34,732 bases of DNA, from assembly GCA_964458575.1 (NCBI GenBank), contig CAYWMD010000065.1:1-34732 (forward strand), read 5' to 3'. Of the stretch, positions 1-7,716 are shown piece after piece. This DNA is from CAYWMD01 sp964458575 (lineage in GTDB: Bacteria > Verrucomicrobiota > Verrucomicrobiia > Limisphaerales > JADLHS01). Position 1 is the first letter of the stretch. Every line of letters starts with the position of its first letter. The notes beneath the pieces were generated by a model. The model was given only the letters and a program-made list of their open reading frames with translations, did no database searches and was not told the origin of the DNA. The position numbers and the translations under genes are program-made.

Positions 1-453
1 CAGCCGGCGCGGCTGTTCAGTTCCTACAACGGCAACCAGCCGGTGGACACGTCGGAACTGATCTTCGAGTGTGATCCGCGGGGCAAGGTGCCGGAAGGTT
101 TGCGTTTTTACTGCAAGGGCATGCCAGTGATGTCGAAGCCGGTGAAATTCGCGGACAACAAGTATCACCATCTCGCCGTCACCTACGACGATGGGCATGT
201 CCGATTTTATCTCGACGGCGAAGATGTGGGCGAGGCCTGGCTGCCCGGTGGCGCACCAGTCCTGATGGCCCGGGACCTCCTGGTGGGAGAAGACTGGGAG
301 TTGGGGAGCGATGAACAGTTCAACGGGAACATGGACGACATTGTGGTGCTGGGCCGGGCGTTAACCGCGGCTGAAATCAAACAACTCGCCACCAAAGGCG
401 GCGAGGCGTTTTTCAGGGACGCCGTTCCCGTCAGGTCCACCGATAAAAAGTGA
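1..453 (+). CDS. LamG/concanavalin-like domain protein, C-terminal part
   Basis: The reading frame is open from base 1, so the 5' end lies outside the window; it stops with TGA at 451-453. The visible 150 residues look like the second half of a LamG/laminin-G jelly-roll domain: a 'HHLAVTYDDGHVRFYLDGE' strand pair, then 'FNGNMDDIVVLGRALTAAEI', the usual last strands of such domains in secreted proteins. LamG domains bind carbohydrate or act as structural modules at the C-terminus of secreted enzymes and sensors. The catalytic or other part of this protein cannot be seen. A hairpin follows the stop. The fold call is good; the substrate and role are unknown. Confidence 0.75.
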   Translation, partial: QPARLFSSYNGNQPVDTSELIFECDPRGKVPEGLRFYCKGMPVMSKPVKFADNKYHHLAVTYDDGHVRFYLDGEDVGEAWLPGGAPVLMARDLLVGEDWELGSDEQFNGNMDDIVVLGRALTAAEIKQLATKGGEAFFRDAVPVRSTDKK

Positions 454-460
454 TCGGGGA

Positions 461-483
461 CTCAAGTTCGCATAAGACTTGAG
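461..483 (+). terminator. Possible hairpin terminator after the LamG gene
   Basis: Seven-base arms CTCAAGT (461-467) and ACTTGAG (477-483) pair perfectly around a 9-base loop, 8 bases after the stop codon. It is followed by a pyrimidine-rich but not pure-T stretch (CTTTCTT), so it is at best a weak intrinsic terminator. Confidence 0.35.
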
Positions 484-558
484 CGAATCACTTTCTTGGG
501 CAGCTCAAACGTGCGCTTTTGCCTTTATGCGGCGCGCCGACCGGTTACGCTGCGACCC

Positions 559-1806
559 ATGAACCGGCCGGCCATCCGCCAACAGCTTTATCTCTGGGCG
601 CTCGTGCTTGGACTTTGGGGGTTGTTGGTGCTCGCGTTCGCCGGTCAGTTGCTCTTCACCGCCAATCTCCCCGCGACCGAGGCTCTGCGGCTTTCGCTTC
701 GCGACTGGTTTCCATGGGCGTTGCTGGCGCCGGCCGCCGTCTGGCTGGCCGCCAGGTTCCCGCTCATCCGAGGAAAACTTGCGGTGAGCGTGCCGGTCCA
801 TCTCGTCGCGTGCATGCTGGCTTTGCTGGTCTGCGAGTTGTTCGCGCCAAACCCACCGGCGATCAATTTTCCGCAACCCGGCGTTCCTCAGCCCGGAGTC
901 GGGCAACCTCGGTTTCGTGGGGCAAGAGAGGACGGGCCGCCGTTCCTGCCTCCCACCGGCGTGCGCCGTCCGCAGAACCCGCCATTCAACGAACCGTTTC
1001 CGCCGGAAGAACCGCTGCCGGAGAATTTGCGTCCGGCGGTCGAGCAGCAGCGCCGCGGCATTTTGATGCGGGCGAAATTCAACATTCCCATCTACTGGAT
1101 CGTTGTCAGCCTCGTCCACACGCTGTCGTTTTACCGGCGATCGGAGGAGCGCGAACGCAAGGCGCTGGACCTTGAAGCGCGGCTGGCGGACGCCAAACTC
1201 CAGGCCTTGCGGATGCAGCTTCATCCGCACTTTTTGTTCAACACGCTCAACGCCATCGCCACGCTCGTTCACAAGGACGCGCGCGCCGCCGATGAAATGA
1301 TCACCAACCTGAGCGAGTTGCTGCGCGCCACGCTGGATACGACCGCGCAGGAAATTCCGCTGCGGCAGGAACTGGATTTCCTGAATCGCTATCTCGAAAT
1401 TCAACAGGTGCGTTTTGGCGAGCGGCTGCGGGTGGAGAAGGAAATTGACGCTGCCACGCTCGATACGCTCGTCCCCACATTAATTTTGCAGCCGATGGTG
1501 GAGAACGCGATTCGCCATGGCCTCGAGCCAAATGCAGCAACCGGCGTGGTGGCGATTCGCGCGCGGATGAGCGAGAGCGGCGCGTTGCATTTGACGGTAC
1601 GCGACAGCGGCGGCGGGCCGAAACCGCACGACAAGTCGTCGTCGGGCATTGGGCTGTCCAACACGCGCGGGCGCTTGCAGGAACTTTACGGCAACCGTGC
1701 GCGGTTGACGTTGAATTCCGATGCGGACGGGGGTTTTGCAGTGGAGATGGAGATTCCGTTTCATGAAAAAAGTGATCTGCCAACAAGATCGGTGAGCAAT
1801 GTGTAG
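559..1806 (+). CDS. LytS/YehU-type membrane sensor histidine kinase
   Basis: Sensor kinase of the His_kinase (PF06580) family that pairs with LytTR regulators. The first 110 residues hold about three hydrophobic helices (for example 'LYLWALVLGLWGLLVLAFAG'), followed by a proline-rich segment (about residues 110-165) and a further membrane helix ('IYWIVVSLVHTLSFY'). The phospho-acceptor motif LHPHFLFNTLN places the conserved His at residue 224. The ATPase part shows the N box (PMVENAIRHG) and a glycine-rich G box (SSGIGLSNTRGRL). I chose ATG 559 over a TTG at 496 because the hydrophobic segment starts right after it. The gene is followed after 168 bases by its LytTR response regulator, and it probably phosphorylates that protein. 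The ligand is unknown; the downstream copper/heme-type operon makes a redox or metal signal plausible but unproven. Confidence 0.88.
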   Translation: MNRPAIRQQLYLWALVLGLWGLLVLAFAGQLLFTANLPATEALRLSLRDWFPWALLAPAAVWLAARFPLIRGKLAVSVPVHLVACMLALLVCELFAPNPPAINFPQPGVPQPGVGQPRFRGAREDGPPFLPPTGVRRPQNPPFNEPFPPEEPLPENLRPAVEQQRRGILMRAKFNIPIYWIVVSLVHTLSFYRRSEERERKALDLEARLADAKLQALRMQLHPHFLFNTLNAIATLVHKDARAADEMITNLSELLRATLDTTAQEIPLRQELDFLNRYLEIQQVRFGERLRVEKEIDAATLDTLVPTLILQPMVENAIRHGLEPNAATGVVAIRARMSESGALHLTVRDSGGGPKPHDKSSSGIGLSNTRGRLQELYGNRARLTLNSDADGGFAVEMEIPFHEKSDLPTRSVSNV

Positions 1807-1823
1807 CGTTCGACGGCATTTTA

Positions 1824-1967
1824 CCTTCACCCCGGCCCTCTCCCATCCGATGGGAGAGGGAGAATTGTCGTCAGGCTGTCTGCGAATCCTGCGTCCCGGG
1901 AAATATCGGACGACAAACTTTGATGTCCCGCTCTCCCGTCGGACGGGAGAGGGGTCAGGGGTGAGGG
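1824..1967. repeat. Palindromic repeat element (CCCTCTCCC/GGGAGAGGG family), copy 1
   Basis: A 144-base element made of two perfect hairpins in mirror order. The left hairpin (1836-1860) has 12-base arms CCCTCTCCCATC/GATGGGAGAGGG; the right (1931-1951) has 10-base arms CTCTCCCGTC/GACGGGAGAG. Outside them lie CTTCACCCC on the left and GGGGTGAGGG on the right, so the whole unit is an imperfect inverted repeat, like a small non-autonomous mobile element (MITE/REP doublet). Related copies lie at 5687-5838 and 34507-34732. It fills the space between kinase and regulator genes and would form strong mRNA structure. Confidence 0.85.
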
Positions 1968-1974
1968 CAATTCC

Positions 1975-2736
1975 ATGAAAATCCGCACTCTCATTATTGA
2001 CGATGAACCGCTGGCGCGCGAGCGCGTCCGCACGATGCTTCGCGACGAAGCAGACATTGAAATCGCCGGCGAGTGTGGCGACGGGCCCACGGCGGTGGCG
2101 GTCATCAAGAAACTTGCGCCGGACCTGCTCTTTCTTGACGTACAAATGCCGGGCATGGACGGCTTCGAGGTGTTGCGAAGCCTCGGCAAGGAGCGCCTGC
2201 CCGTGGTGGTTTTCGTCACGGCGTTCGACCAGCACGCCGTGAAGGCCTTCGAGGCGCACGCGCTGGATTATTTGCTCAAACCGTTCAAGCCGGCGCGGTT
2301 CAAGGAAACCGTCCAACGGGCGCGCGAACAGTTGGCCAACCGCGAAGCCAGTGCGGCATCCAAAAATCTCGCCGCGTTGCTTGGTCAGGCGAAGCCGGAG
2401 CGTGAATTTATTTCCCGCATCGCGGTAAAAACCGGTGAGCGCACTGTGTTCGTCAAAACGAGCCAGATTGACTACGTGGAATCCGCGGGCAATTACGTTG
2501 TGCTCCACGTCGGCAAGGAAAATCACGTCGTGCGCGAGACGATGACCGCGTTGGAGGAACAGCTCGACCCAAAGAAGTTTATCCGCATCAGCCGCTCGAC
2601 GTTGGTGAACGCGGACCAGATCAAGGAACTTCAACCCTTGTTCAAGGGCGAGCACGCCGTGGTGTTGCACAACGGCAAGCAGTTGACGATGACGCGCGGG
2701 GTGCGGGAGTTGCAGGAGGCTTTGAAATTCTCCTAA
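1975..2736 (+). CDS. LytTR-family response regulator
   Basis: Two-domain regulator of 253 residues, the usual length for LytR/AlgR proteins. The receiver domain (about 1-120) has the acidic pair DDEP, the phospho-acceptor Asp55 in LFLDVQMPGMDG, the switch Thr in VFVTAFDQ and the conserved Lys in LLKPFK. The LytTR DNA-binding domain (about 150-250) shows 'VKTSQIDYVESAGNYVVLH' and 'FIRISRSTLVNADQIKEL', both diagnostic. Family members bind pairs of 9-bp direct repeats about 21 bp apart. It sits directly after its presumed kinase and just upstream of the YHYH/MbnP-MbnH operon, whose leader has such a repeat pair at 2789-2818. Its start ATG lies 7 bases after a palindromic element. Confidence 0.92.
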   Translation: MKIRTLIIDDEPLARERVRTMLRDEADIEIAGECGDGPTAVAVIKKLAPDLLFLDVQMPGMDGFEVLRSLGKERLPVVVFVTAFDQHAVKAFEAHALDYLLKPFKPARFKETVQRAREQLANREASAASKNLAALLGQAKPEREFISRIAVKTGERTVFVKTSQIDYVESAGNYVVLHVGKENHVVRETMTALEEQLDPKKFIRISRSTLVNADQIKELQPLFKGEHAVVLHNGKQLTMTRGVRELQEALKFS

Positions 2737-2788
2737 GCGGCAGTACGGACGCGCTGCCTGTACGGCGCTGTCACCCGATTTTCCCGCG

Positions 2789-2818
2789 TTCATCCCACCG
2801 TAACGCTGATTCATCCCA
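2789..2818 (+). promoter_or_regulatory. Putative LytTR operator: two 9-bp direct repeats, 21-bp period
   Basis: TTCATCCCA occurs at 2789-2797 and again at 2810-2818, with 12 bases between and a start-to-start distance of 21, two helical turns. This is the arrangement known for AgrA/LytTR operators; the first copy with its preceding bases (CGTTCATC) also resembles the AlgR box. The site is 84 bases before the start of the YHYH gene and 53 bases after the LytTR gene. The match in geometry is seen; binding is inferred. Confidence 0.5.
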
Positions 2819-2901
2819 ACCTCGTCGCAATTTTCGACCGACAGGGCAGACTTTCCCCAGTCAGCCGAGATATGCACAATTCAACGACCGCCCGAAAGCG
2901 T

Positions 2902-4338
2902 ATGAAGAAAACCATTGCTCTTGCCGCCATGGCAGTCGCGCTCAACGCCGTCACTCTGCGCGCCGATCCGCAACTCACGTCATGGCTCACGACCTACACC
3001 GGCAAATACGCGCGGATTTATCAGACGGACGGCGACAAAAACGCCGGCAATGCCGTCACCACCTGGAGTCGCGGCAACACCACGCAGACCCTGCCCGCGT
3101 ACAGCGGACTGCAGGCTGTTTATTCGTCAGCCGCCTGGGTGTACATTCGCAGCACGGGCTTCGGGTCGCACATCATGGGCCCGTGGTATTTGAATGCGGG
3201 GCACACGATGAACTTCCCGAATTTCCCGACCAACCAGCACGCGCTTTACCGCATTCCACGCACGCCGGCCACGAACAGCACGCACGCGCTCACGGGGTTG
3301 GGCGCGATCGGCTATTTTGTGGACGGCGTGGCGATGTTTGATTCGCGCGATGGCTTTTACTGGAATGGTGCGTCGGAAGTCGGCGGGCCGGGAAACGGGA
3401 GCTGGAACCGCGACGCCTACGTCAACGAAGGTGTGACCTTCGATCCGGCCTATGCCCACCAGCCCGGCAACGGCCAATATCATTATCACGCGAACCCCAT
3501 CGCGTTGCGCTACCTGCTCGGCGACCACGTGGACTACAACGCGACGACGAAAACCTACGCCGAAGCCACGACTGCCGTGACGCAACATTCCCCGCTGCTC
3601 GGCTGGGTGCGTGACGGTTTCCCGATTTACGGCCCGTATGGCTATTCAAATCCGAGGAACCCGGCGAGCGGTGTGCGGCGGATGATTTCCGGCTATCAAT
3701 TGCGCAATGGGAGCGCCGGCACGGACAATCTCAGTGCGACGGGCCGCACCGCGATTCCGGCGTGGGCCACGCGCGCCGGTGAAAGTGCCACGGCGGGCCC
3801 GCCGGTGAACACCTATCCACTTGCCCGATACATGGAGGACAACGCCTACCTCGGCGACCTGATCAATCCGAACACCGGCTCAAATTTCGTCTTGGGCGTG
3901 GACTTTGATCTCAACGAATGGAACACGCGTTGGTGCGTGACGCCGGAATTTCCGAACGGCACGTGGGCTTACTTTGTTTGCATCGCGTCCAATGGCGCGC
4001 CGGTTTTTCCTTACAACATCGGGCGCACGTTCTTTGGCAATGCAGCCGGCGGCACGACGACGTTGAGTGAAGCCGTGACGACGAACTTCGTCGGCGGCGC
4101 GAGCGCGGCGCTGACACTCGCCACGCCGGTTGTGAGCAACAACGTTGTGACGCTGACGTGGAGTGCGACGGAAGGTGGTACGTATCGCGTTGAAGCTTCT
4201 GGGAACGGGACTACTTGGACCACCAACGCAAGCGGCATTTCCGCCGTGCAGCACACTGGCACAAGCACGACGGCAAATAACGGAACAAACCAGTTCTTCC
4301 GGGTGACGCGCACGGCGTTGGCGACGTATGATCCCTAA
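2902..4338 (+). CDS. Secreted YHYH-domain protein with C-terminal beta-sandwich tail
   Basis: Exported protein of 478 residues with the YHYH domain (PF14240, function unknown). A classical signal peptide starts at ATG 2902 (MKKTIALAAMAVALNAVTLRA); an earlier ATG at 2872 would add ten hydrophilic residues and is less likely. The defining motif Tyr-His-Tyr-His is at residues 193-196 (GQYHYHAN), followed by the second family motif WVRDGFPIYGPYG around Asp238. Then comes 'WCVTPEFPNGTWAYFVCI', shared with the second YHYH gene at 7717. The last 100 residues look like an Ig/fibronectin-like strand set ('VVTLTWSATEGGTYRVEASG'). It is the first gene of a four-gene operon and lies just behind the probable LytTR operator. 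The His/Tyr cluster could bind metal, which would suit an MbnP-MbnH partner, but this is inference. Confidence 0.85.
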   Translation: MKKTIALAAMAVALNAVTLRADPQLTSWLTTYTGKYARIYQTDGDKNAGNAVTTWSRGNTTQTLPAYSGLQAVYSSAAWVYIRSTGFGSHIMGPWYLNAGHTMNFPNFPTNQHALYRIPRTPATNSTHALTGLGAIGYFVDGVAMFDSRDGFYWNGASEVGGPGNGSWNRDAYVNEGVTFDPAYAHQPGNGQYHYHANPIALRYLLGDHVDYNATTKTYAEATTAVTQHSPLLGWVRDGFPIYGPYGYSNPRNPASGVRRMISGYQLRNGSAGTDNLSATGRTAIPAWATRAGESATAGPPVNTYPLARYMEDNAYLGDLINPNTGSNFVLGVDFDLNEWNTRWCVTPEFPNGTWAYFVCIASNGAPVFPYNIGRTFFGNAAGGTTTLSEAVTTNFVGGASAALTLATPVVSNNVVTLTWSATEGGTYRVEASGNGTTWTTNASGISAVQHTGTSTTANNGTNQFFRVTRTALATYDP

Positions 4339-4342
4339 AACC

Positions 4343-4450
4343 GAGCTCCAAATTCCAAACGCCAAGCTCCAATGAACTACCAAGCCCCACACCGCGATCA
4401 GTCCACCGTTTGGCGGCTTTTGGTGCTTGGTGCTTGCTTGTTCACCGGAT
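4343..4450. repeat. CCAAGCTCCAA-type dispersed repeat at a gene start
   Basis: The DNA around the start of the MbnP-MbnH gene is low in complexity: GAGCTCCAAATTCCAAACG, then CCAAGCTCCAA, then CCAAGCCCC, and on the other side TTGGTGCTTGGTGCTTG, which is roughly the reverse complement. From memory, similar CCAAGC/GCTTGG repeats are scattered in genomes of this phylum. Its translation supplies the first residues and part of the signal peptide of the gene at 4372. Moderately sure that it is a repeat; copy number cannot be tested here. Confidence 0.45.
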
Positions 4451-6501
4451 GTTGGCGACTGGCGCTGGGCGCTTCGCTTGAAATAGACATTACCCCTGGA
4501 TTCTCCGGCTCGCCCATTCAACCTAACTCTCTCCGCTATCAAACGTCCGCCGGGGAGACTTTCTCCATCACACGAGTCAGCTTCCTCATCAGCAGCTTCG
4601 CCCTTCAACGCGCCGATGGCTCGTGGCTCGATCTCACGAACCGGGTCGGATGGTTCGACTTGGAAGCGGGCCGTTTGTCCCTTCGTGTCCCGGAAGTCCC
4701 TGCTGATTCGTATCGCGGCTTGCGCTTTTTCGTCGGACTCGATGAGAAGTTGAACCACGCCGACCCCGCAGAATTTCCCGCCGAGCATCCGCTCAATCCG
4801 AATCTGAACGGCCTGCACTGGAGCTGGCAGGGCGGCTATATTTTTCTGGCGGTGGAAGGTATGTGGCGGAGCGCGGCTGTCCCAGCCGCAGCAGCTACCG
4901 ACACAAACGGATCTCCGGGAACTCCGAATGATCTCGCACAATCGGAGTTGCTGCGGCTCAGAGAGCCGCGCGCCGGTGCTTCACTTGATGGCTGGGCCTA
5001 CCATCTCGCACGCGACACGAATCGGACACCCGTCAATTTGGCCGCGGACCTGAACCTTGCGCACAACCTGAAGCTCGAACTGGAATTCGATCTGGCTGTG
5101 TTGCTCAACGCGCCGCGCCCGCTTTCGTTCGGCAAAGACGGTTCATCCACGCACTCGCGCGACGCTGATCCCATCGCTGCGGCGCTCGTGGCAAATCTGC
5201 CCGGATCATTTCGCGTTCGGCGCGTCAGCGCGGCTTCAACGGAACAAATTGCCGCCGCTAACCCGCCGCTTTACCTGCCGGAGGAATTTACGCCGTATCG
5301 TTTTCAAATGAGCGCGACGTTTCCAGTTCCCGATTTGCCGCGGGACAATCCACTCATTCAGGAGCGTGTGGCGTTGGGCGAAAAGCTGTTTCACGAAACG
5401 GCGCTCTCCAGGGATGGCGCGCTATCCTGCGCCTCATGCCACAAGACGTCGGCGGCATTTTCCGACCCGCGCCGTTACAGCGTGGGGGTGCGTAAGCAGG
5501 TGGGCACGCGCAACGCGATGCCGCTGTTCAATCTCGCGTGGAAGAGTTCGTTCTTTTGGGATGGGCGCGCGCCGTCGTTGCGCGCGCAGGCGCTTATGCC
5601 GATCCAGGACCACACCGAGATGGATGAATCGCTGACGAATGTGGTCAGCAAATTGTCTGGTGCGGCGGTGGACAGCCAGCCGATCACCCTCACCCCGGCC
5701 CTCTCCCTCGGGGAGAGGGGGAATATTAGTCAGACTTCCGCTATAACAGCGACGGTCGCAATTCGAGAAATCTCAGGAAAGTCCAACAGTATTCAAATGC
5801 TGTCCCCTCTCCCAGCGGGAGAGGGTCAGGGTGAGGGAGAACGCTCCGGCAATACCACGAGGTTGGAATCTGCCATCAACTATACAAAACTCTTCACCGC
5901 CGCCTTCGGTTCGCCAGAAATCACAGCGGAGAAAATCGGGTTGGCCCTCGAGCAATTCCTGCTGACACTCACGTCGTTCGACTCGAAATTCGACCGGGCG
6001 ATCCGCGGCGAGGAAAAACTAAATGCCGACGAGCAACGTGGGTTTGAGCTGTTCATGACCGAATACGAACCGCGCACGGGCCGTTACGGCGCGGATTGCT
6101 TTCACTGCCACGGCGGGCCGCTGTTTCAGAGCCAGACCTTTGCCAACAACGGGCTCGATGCGGAGTTCAAAGACCCCGGTCGTGCAAAGGTCACCGGCAA
6201 GGATTCCGACCGGGGCAAGTTCGCCACCCCGAGTTTGCGAAACGTCGCGCTCACCGCGCCGTACATGCACGACGGACGATTCGCTACGCTCGAAGACGTC
6301 CTCGAGCATTACAACTCCGGCCTGAAGCGGAGCGCGACACTGGATCCGAATCTGGCGAAACATCCAGTCAGCGGCCTGGGTTTGTCGGCGGCGGACCGGC
6401 GTGCCTTGGTGGCCTTTTTGAAAACGCTCACGGATGAAAAGTTTTCCGCGGGCAAATCACAACTGGCGGAACAGGCAGCGAAGGGAAAGGGAAAATCATG
6501 A
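4372..6501 (+). CDS. MbnP-like domain fused to MbnH/MauG-type di-heme peroxidase
   Basis: Exported 709-residue fusion. Residues about 30-270 match the MbnP family (copper-binding periplasmic protein): 'ITRVSFLISSFALQRADG', then HWSWQGGYIFL with Trp150 and Trp152, then 'LNLAHNLKLELEFDLAVLL'. Residues about 300-690 are a di-heme cytochrome c peroxidase/MauG domain with two heme-binding motifs, CASCH (353-357) and CFHCH (576-580), and the late motif 'TPSLRNVALTAPYMHDGRF'. In characterised systems MbnH oxidises a Trp of MbnP to kynurenine, creating a copper site; here enzyme and substrate would be one chain. Two palindromic repeats are inserted in frame (about residues 166-207 and 438-495), each lengthening a loop without a stop. 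The next gene overlaps by ATGA. The N-terminus (hydrophobic LLVLGACLFTGC) lies in repeat DNA, so the exact start is uncertain. Confidence 0.85.
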   Translation: MNYQAPHRDQSTVWRLLVLGACLFTGCWRLALGASLEIDITPGFSGSPIQPNSLRYQTSAGETFSITRVSFLISSFALQRADGSWLDLTNRVGWFDLEAGRLSLRVPEVPADSYRGLRFFVGLDEKLNHADPAEFPAEHPLNPNLNGLHWSWQGGYIFLAVEGMWRSAAVPAAAATDTNGSPGTPNDLAQSELLRLREPRAGASLDGWAYHLARDTNRTPVNLAADLNLAHNLKLELEFDLAVLLNAPRPLSFGKDGSSTHSRDADPIAAALVANLPGSFRVRRVSAASTEQIAAANPPLYLPEEFTPYRFQMSATFPVPDLPRDNPLIQERVALGEKLFHETALSRDGALSCASCHKTSAAFSDPRRYSVGVRKQVGTRNAMPLFNLAWKSSFFWDGRAPSLRAQALMPIQDHTEMDESLTNVVSKLSGAAVDSQPITLTPALSLGERGNISQTSAITATVAIREISGKSNSIQMLSPLPAGEGQGEGERSGNTTRLESAINYTKLFTAAFGSPEITAEKIGLALEQFLLTLTSFDSKFDRAIRGEEKLNADEQRGFELFMTEYEPRTGRYGADCFHCHGGPLFQSQTFANNGLDAEFKDPGRAKVTGKDSDRGKFATPSLRNVALTAPYMHDGRFATLEDVLEHYNSGLKRSATLDPNLAKHPVSGLGLSAADRRALVAFLKTLTDEKFSAGKSQLAEQAAKGKGKS
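4871..4971. repeat. Palindromic element (GCGGCTGTCCCAGCCGC family) inserted in frame in the MbnP part
   Basis: Arms at 4871-4893 and 4949-4971 are inverted copies matching at 20 of 23 bases, around a 55-base centre. Each arm is itself a small palindrome (GCGGCTGTCCCAGCCGC; GCGGCTCAGAGAGCCGC). The element encodes an Ala/Arg-rich stretch ('RSAAVPAAAATDTNGS...') that interrupts the MbnP fold between VEGMW and GWAYHLARDT, without frameshift or stop. Confidence 0.75.
5687..5838. repeat. Palindromic repeat element (CCCTCTCCC/GGGAGAGGG family), copy 2, inside a coding region
   Basis: Left half CCTCACCCCGGCCC leads into the hairpin CCCTCTCCC-TCG-GGGAGAGGG (5699-5719); the right half has CCCTCTCCC-AGC-GGGAGAGGG (5805-5825) and ends GGTCAGGGTGAGGG. 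Overall organisation and length (152 bases) match copy 1 at 1824-1967. It is read through in frame, giving 'LTPALSLGERGN' and 'LSPLPAGEGQGEGER', and separates 'LTNVVSKLSG' from 'TKLFTAAFGSPEITAEKI', which are close together in related enzymes. Confidence 0.88.
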
Positions 6502-7706
6502 AAATGAGTGCGACCATCCTCGGTTTGATCGGGACAGCGATGTTCGTGGGTTCTTCGGTCCTTGCGGGCGGGCTGGATTACACCATTCCTGATACCGGCC
6601 AGGCCAAATGCTACAACTCCACCCGGGAAATTGCGCCGCCCAATCCTGGCCAGGCATTCTTTGGCCAGGACGCGCAATTCGCCGGGCCGCCGATGGCCTA
6701 CCGTGACAACGGCGATGGCACCGTCACGGACTTGAACACCGGATTGATGTGGGTGCAGGCGCGCGGGACGAAATTGAGCTGGGACGAGGCGGTCGCCGGG
6801 GCGGCGAAGTGCCGCGTTGGCGGCCATGCCGACTGGCGGATGCCGACGATCAAGGAGCTTTATTCGCTCATCAATTTCAACGGCGGTTTTGACTTTCGTG
6901 CGGGAGCGTCGGGTTCGCGGCCTTACCTCGACACGAAATTCTTTCGTTTTACCTACGGCGAAGAATCAAAGGGCGAACGAGAGATTGACTGTCAGGATTG
7001 GTCGGCAACCGAATACATCGGGACAACGATGAATGGCAATTCCACGGTCTTCGGCGTGAATTTTGCCGACGGTCGAATCAAGGGTTATCCGAAAATCACG
7101 CGCGGGCCGGAGGGACAACGGGCTTTCAGGCTCTACGCCCGTTACGTTCGCGGGAATCCGGCTTACGGCAAAAACAATTTCCAGGACAACGGCAAGGGAA
7201 CCGTCACCGACCGCGCCACGGGTCTGGTTTGGGCGAAAACCGACAGCGGCGTTGGGATGAATTGGGAGGCGGCGCTGGCGTGGGTGCAAACAAAGAACGC
7301 CGAAAACTTTCTGGGCCACTCCGACTGGCGGTTGCCCAACGCGAAGGAACTGCAAAGCCTCGTGGATTACACGCGTTCACCGGCAATCAGTCCGGTTTTT
7401 CAGATCACCAAATTGAGCGATGGAGAATATCCATTCTTCTGGTCGAGCACGACGCATCTCGATGGTCCGGCTGATCGGCAGGGGGCGATGGCGGTTTACG
7501 TGTGCTTCGGCCGGGGGCTGGGTTGGATGCAATTCCCACCCGGTCGGGGAGAGTATCGGTTGCTCGACGTTCACGGTGCCGGCGCGCAACGCAGCGATCC
7601 GAAGAGCGGCGATCCTTCGGCTTATCCGCACGGACGCGGTCCGCAGGGCGATGTCATCCGGATCAACAATTTCGTCCGGCTCGTGCGGGGCGGGTTGACC
7701 CGGTGA
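6498..7706 (+). CDS. Secreted DUF1566 (Lcl C-terminal-like) protein
   Basis: Exported 402-residue protein with a signal peptide (MKMSATILGLIGTAMFVGSSVLAGG). It carries two DUF1566 repeats (PF07603): the first opens with 'YRDNGDGTVTDLNTGLMW' (about residue 70) and 'HADWRMPTIKELYSLI'; the second with 'FQDNGKGTVTDRATGLVW' (about residue 230) and 'HSDWRLPNAKELQSLV'. This fold is related to C-type-lectin/FGE-like surface modules of uncertain function. Its ATG overlaps the stop of the MbnP-MbnH gene (ATGA), and the second YHYH gene follows after 10 bases, so co-translation with both is likely. A role as an extracytoplasmic partner of the copper/heme protein is inferred only from this position. Confidence 0.87.
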   Translation: MKMSATILGLIGTAMFVGSSVLAGGLDYTIPDTGQAKCYNSTREIAPPNPGQAFFGQDAQFAGPPMAYRDNGDGTVTDLNTGLMWVQARGTKLSWDEAVAGAAKCRVGGHADWRMPTIKELYSLINFNGGFDFRAGASGSRPYLDTKFFRFTYGEESKGEREIDCQDWSATEYIGTTMNGNSTVFGVNFADGRIKGYPKITRGPEGQRAFRLYARYVRGNPAYGKNNFQDNGKGTVTDRATGLVWAKTDSGVGMNWEAALAWVQTKNAENFLGHSDWRLPNAKELQSLVDYTRSPAISPVFQITKLSDGEYPFFWSSTTHLDGPADRQGAMAVYVCFGRGLGWMQFPPGRGEYRLLDVHGAGAQRSDPKSGDPSAYPHGRGPQGDVIRINNFVRLVRGGLTR

Positions 7707-7716
7707 AATAAAGAAT

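Noticed and set aside
1480..2877. Long open frame on the minus strand across the kinase and regulator genes
   Set aside because: It is antisense to two clear genes and its translation shows no domain; such shadows are common in high-G+C DNA.
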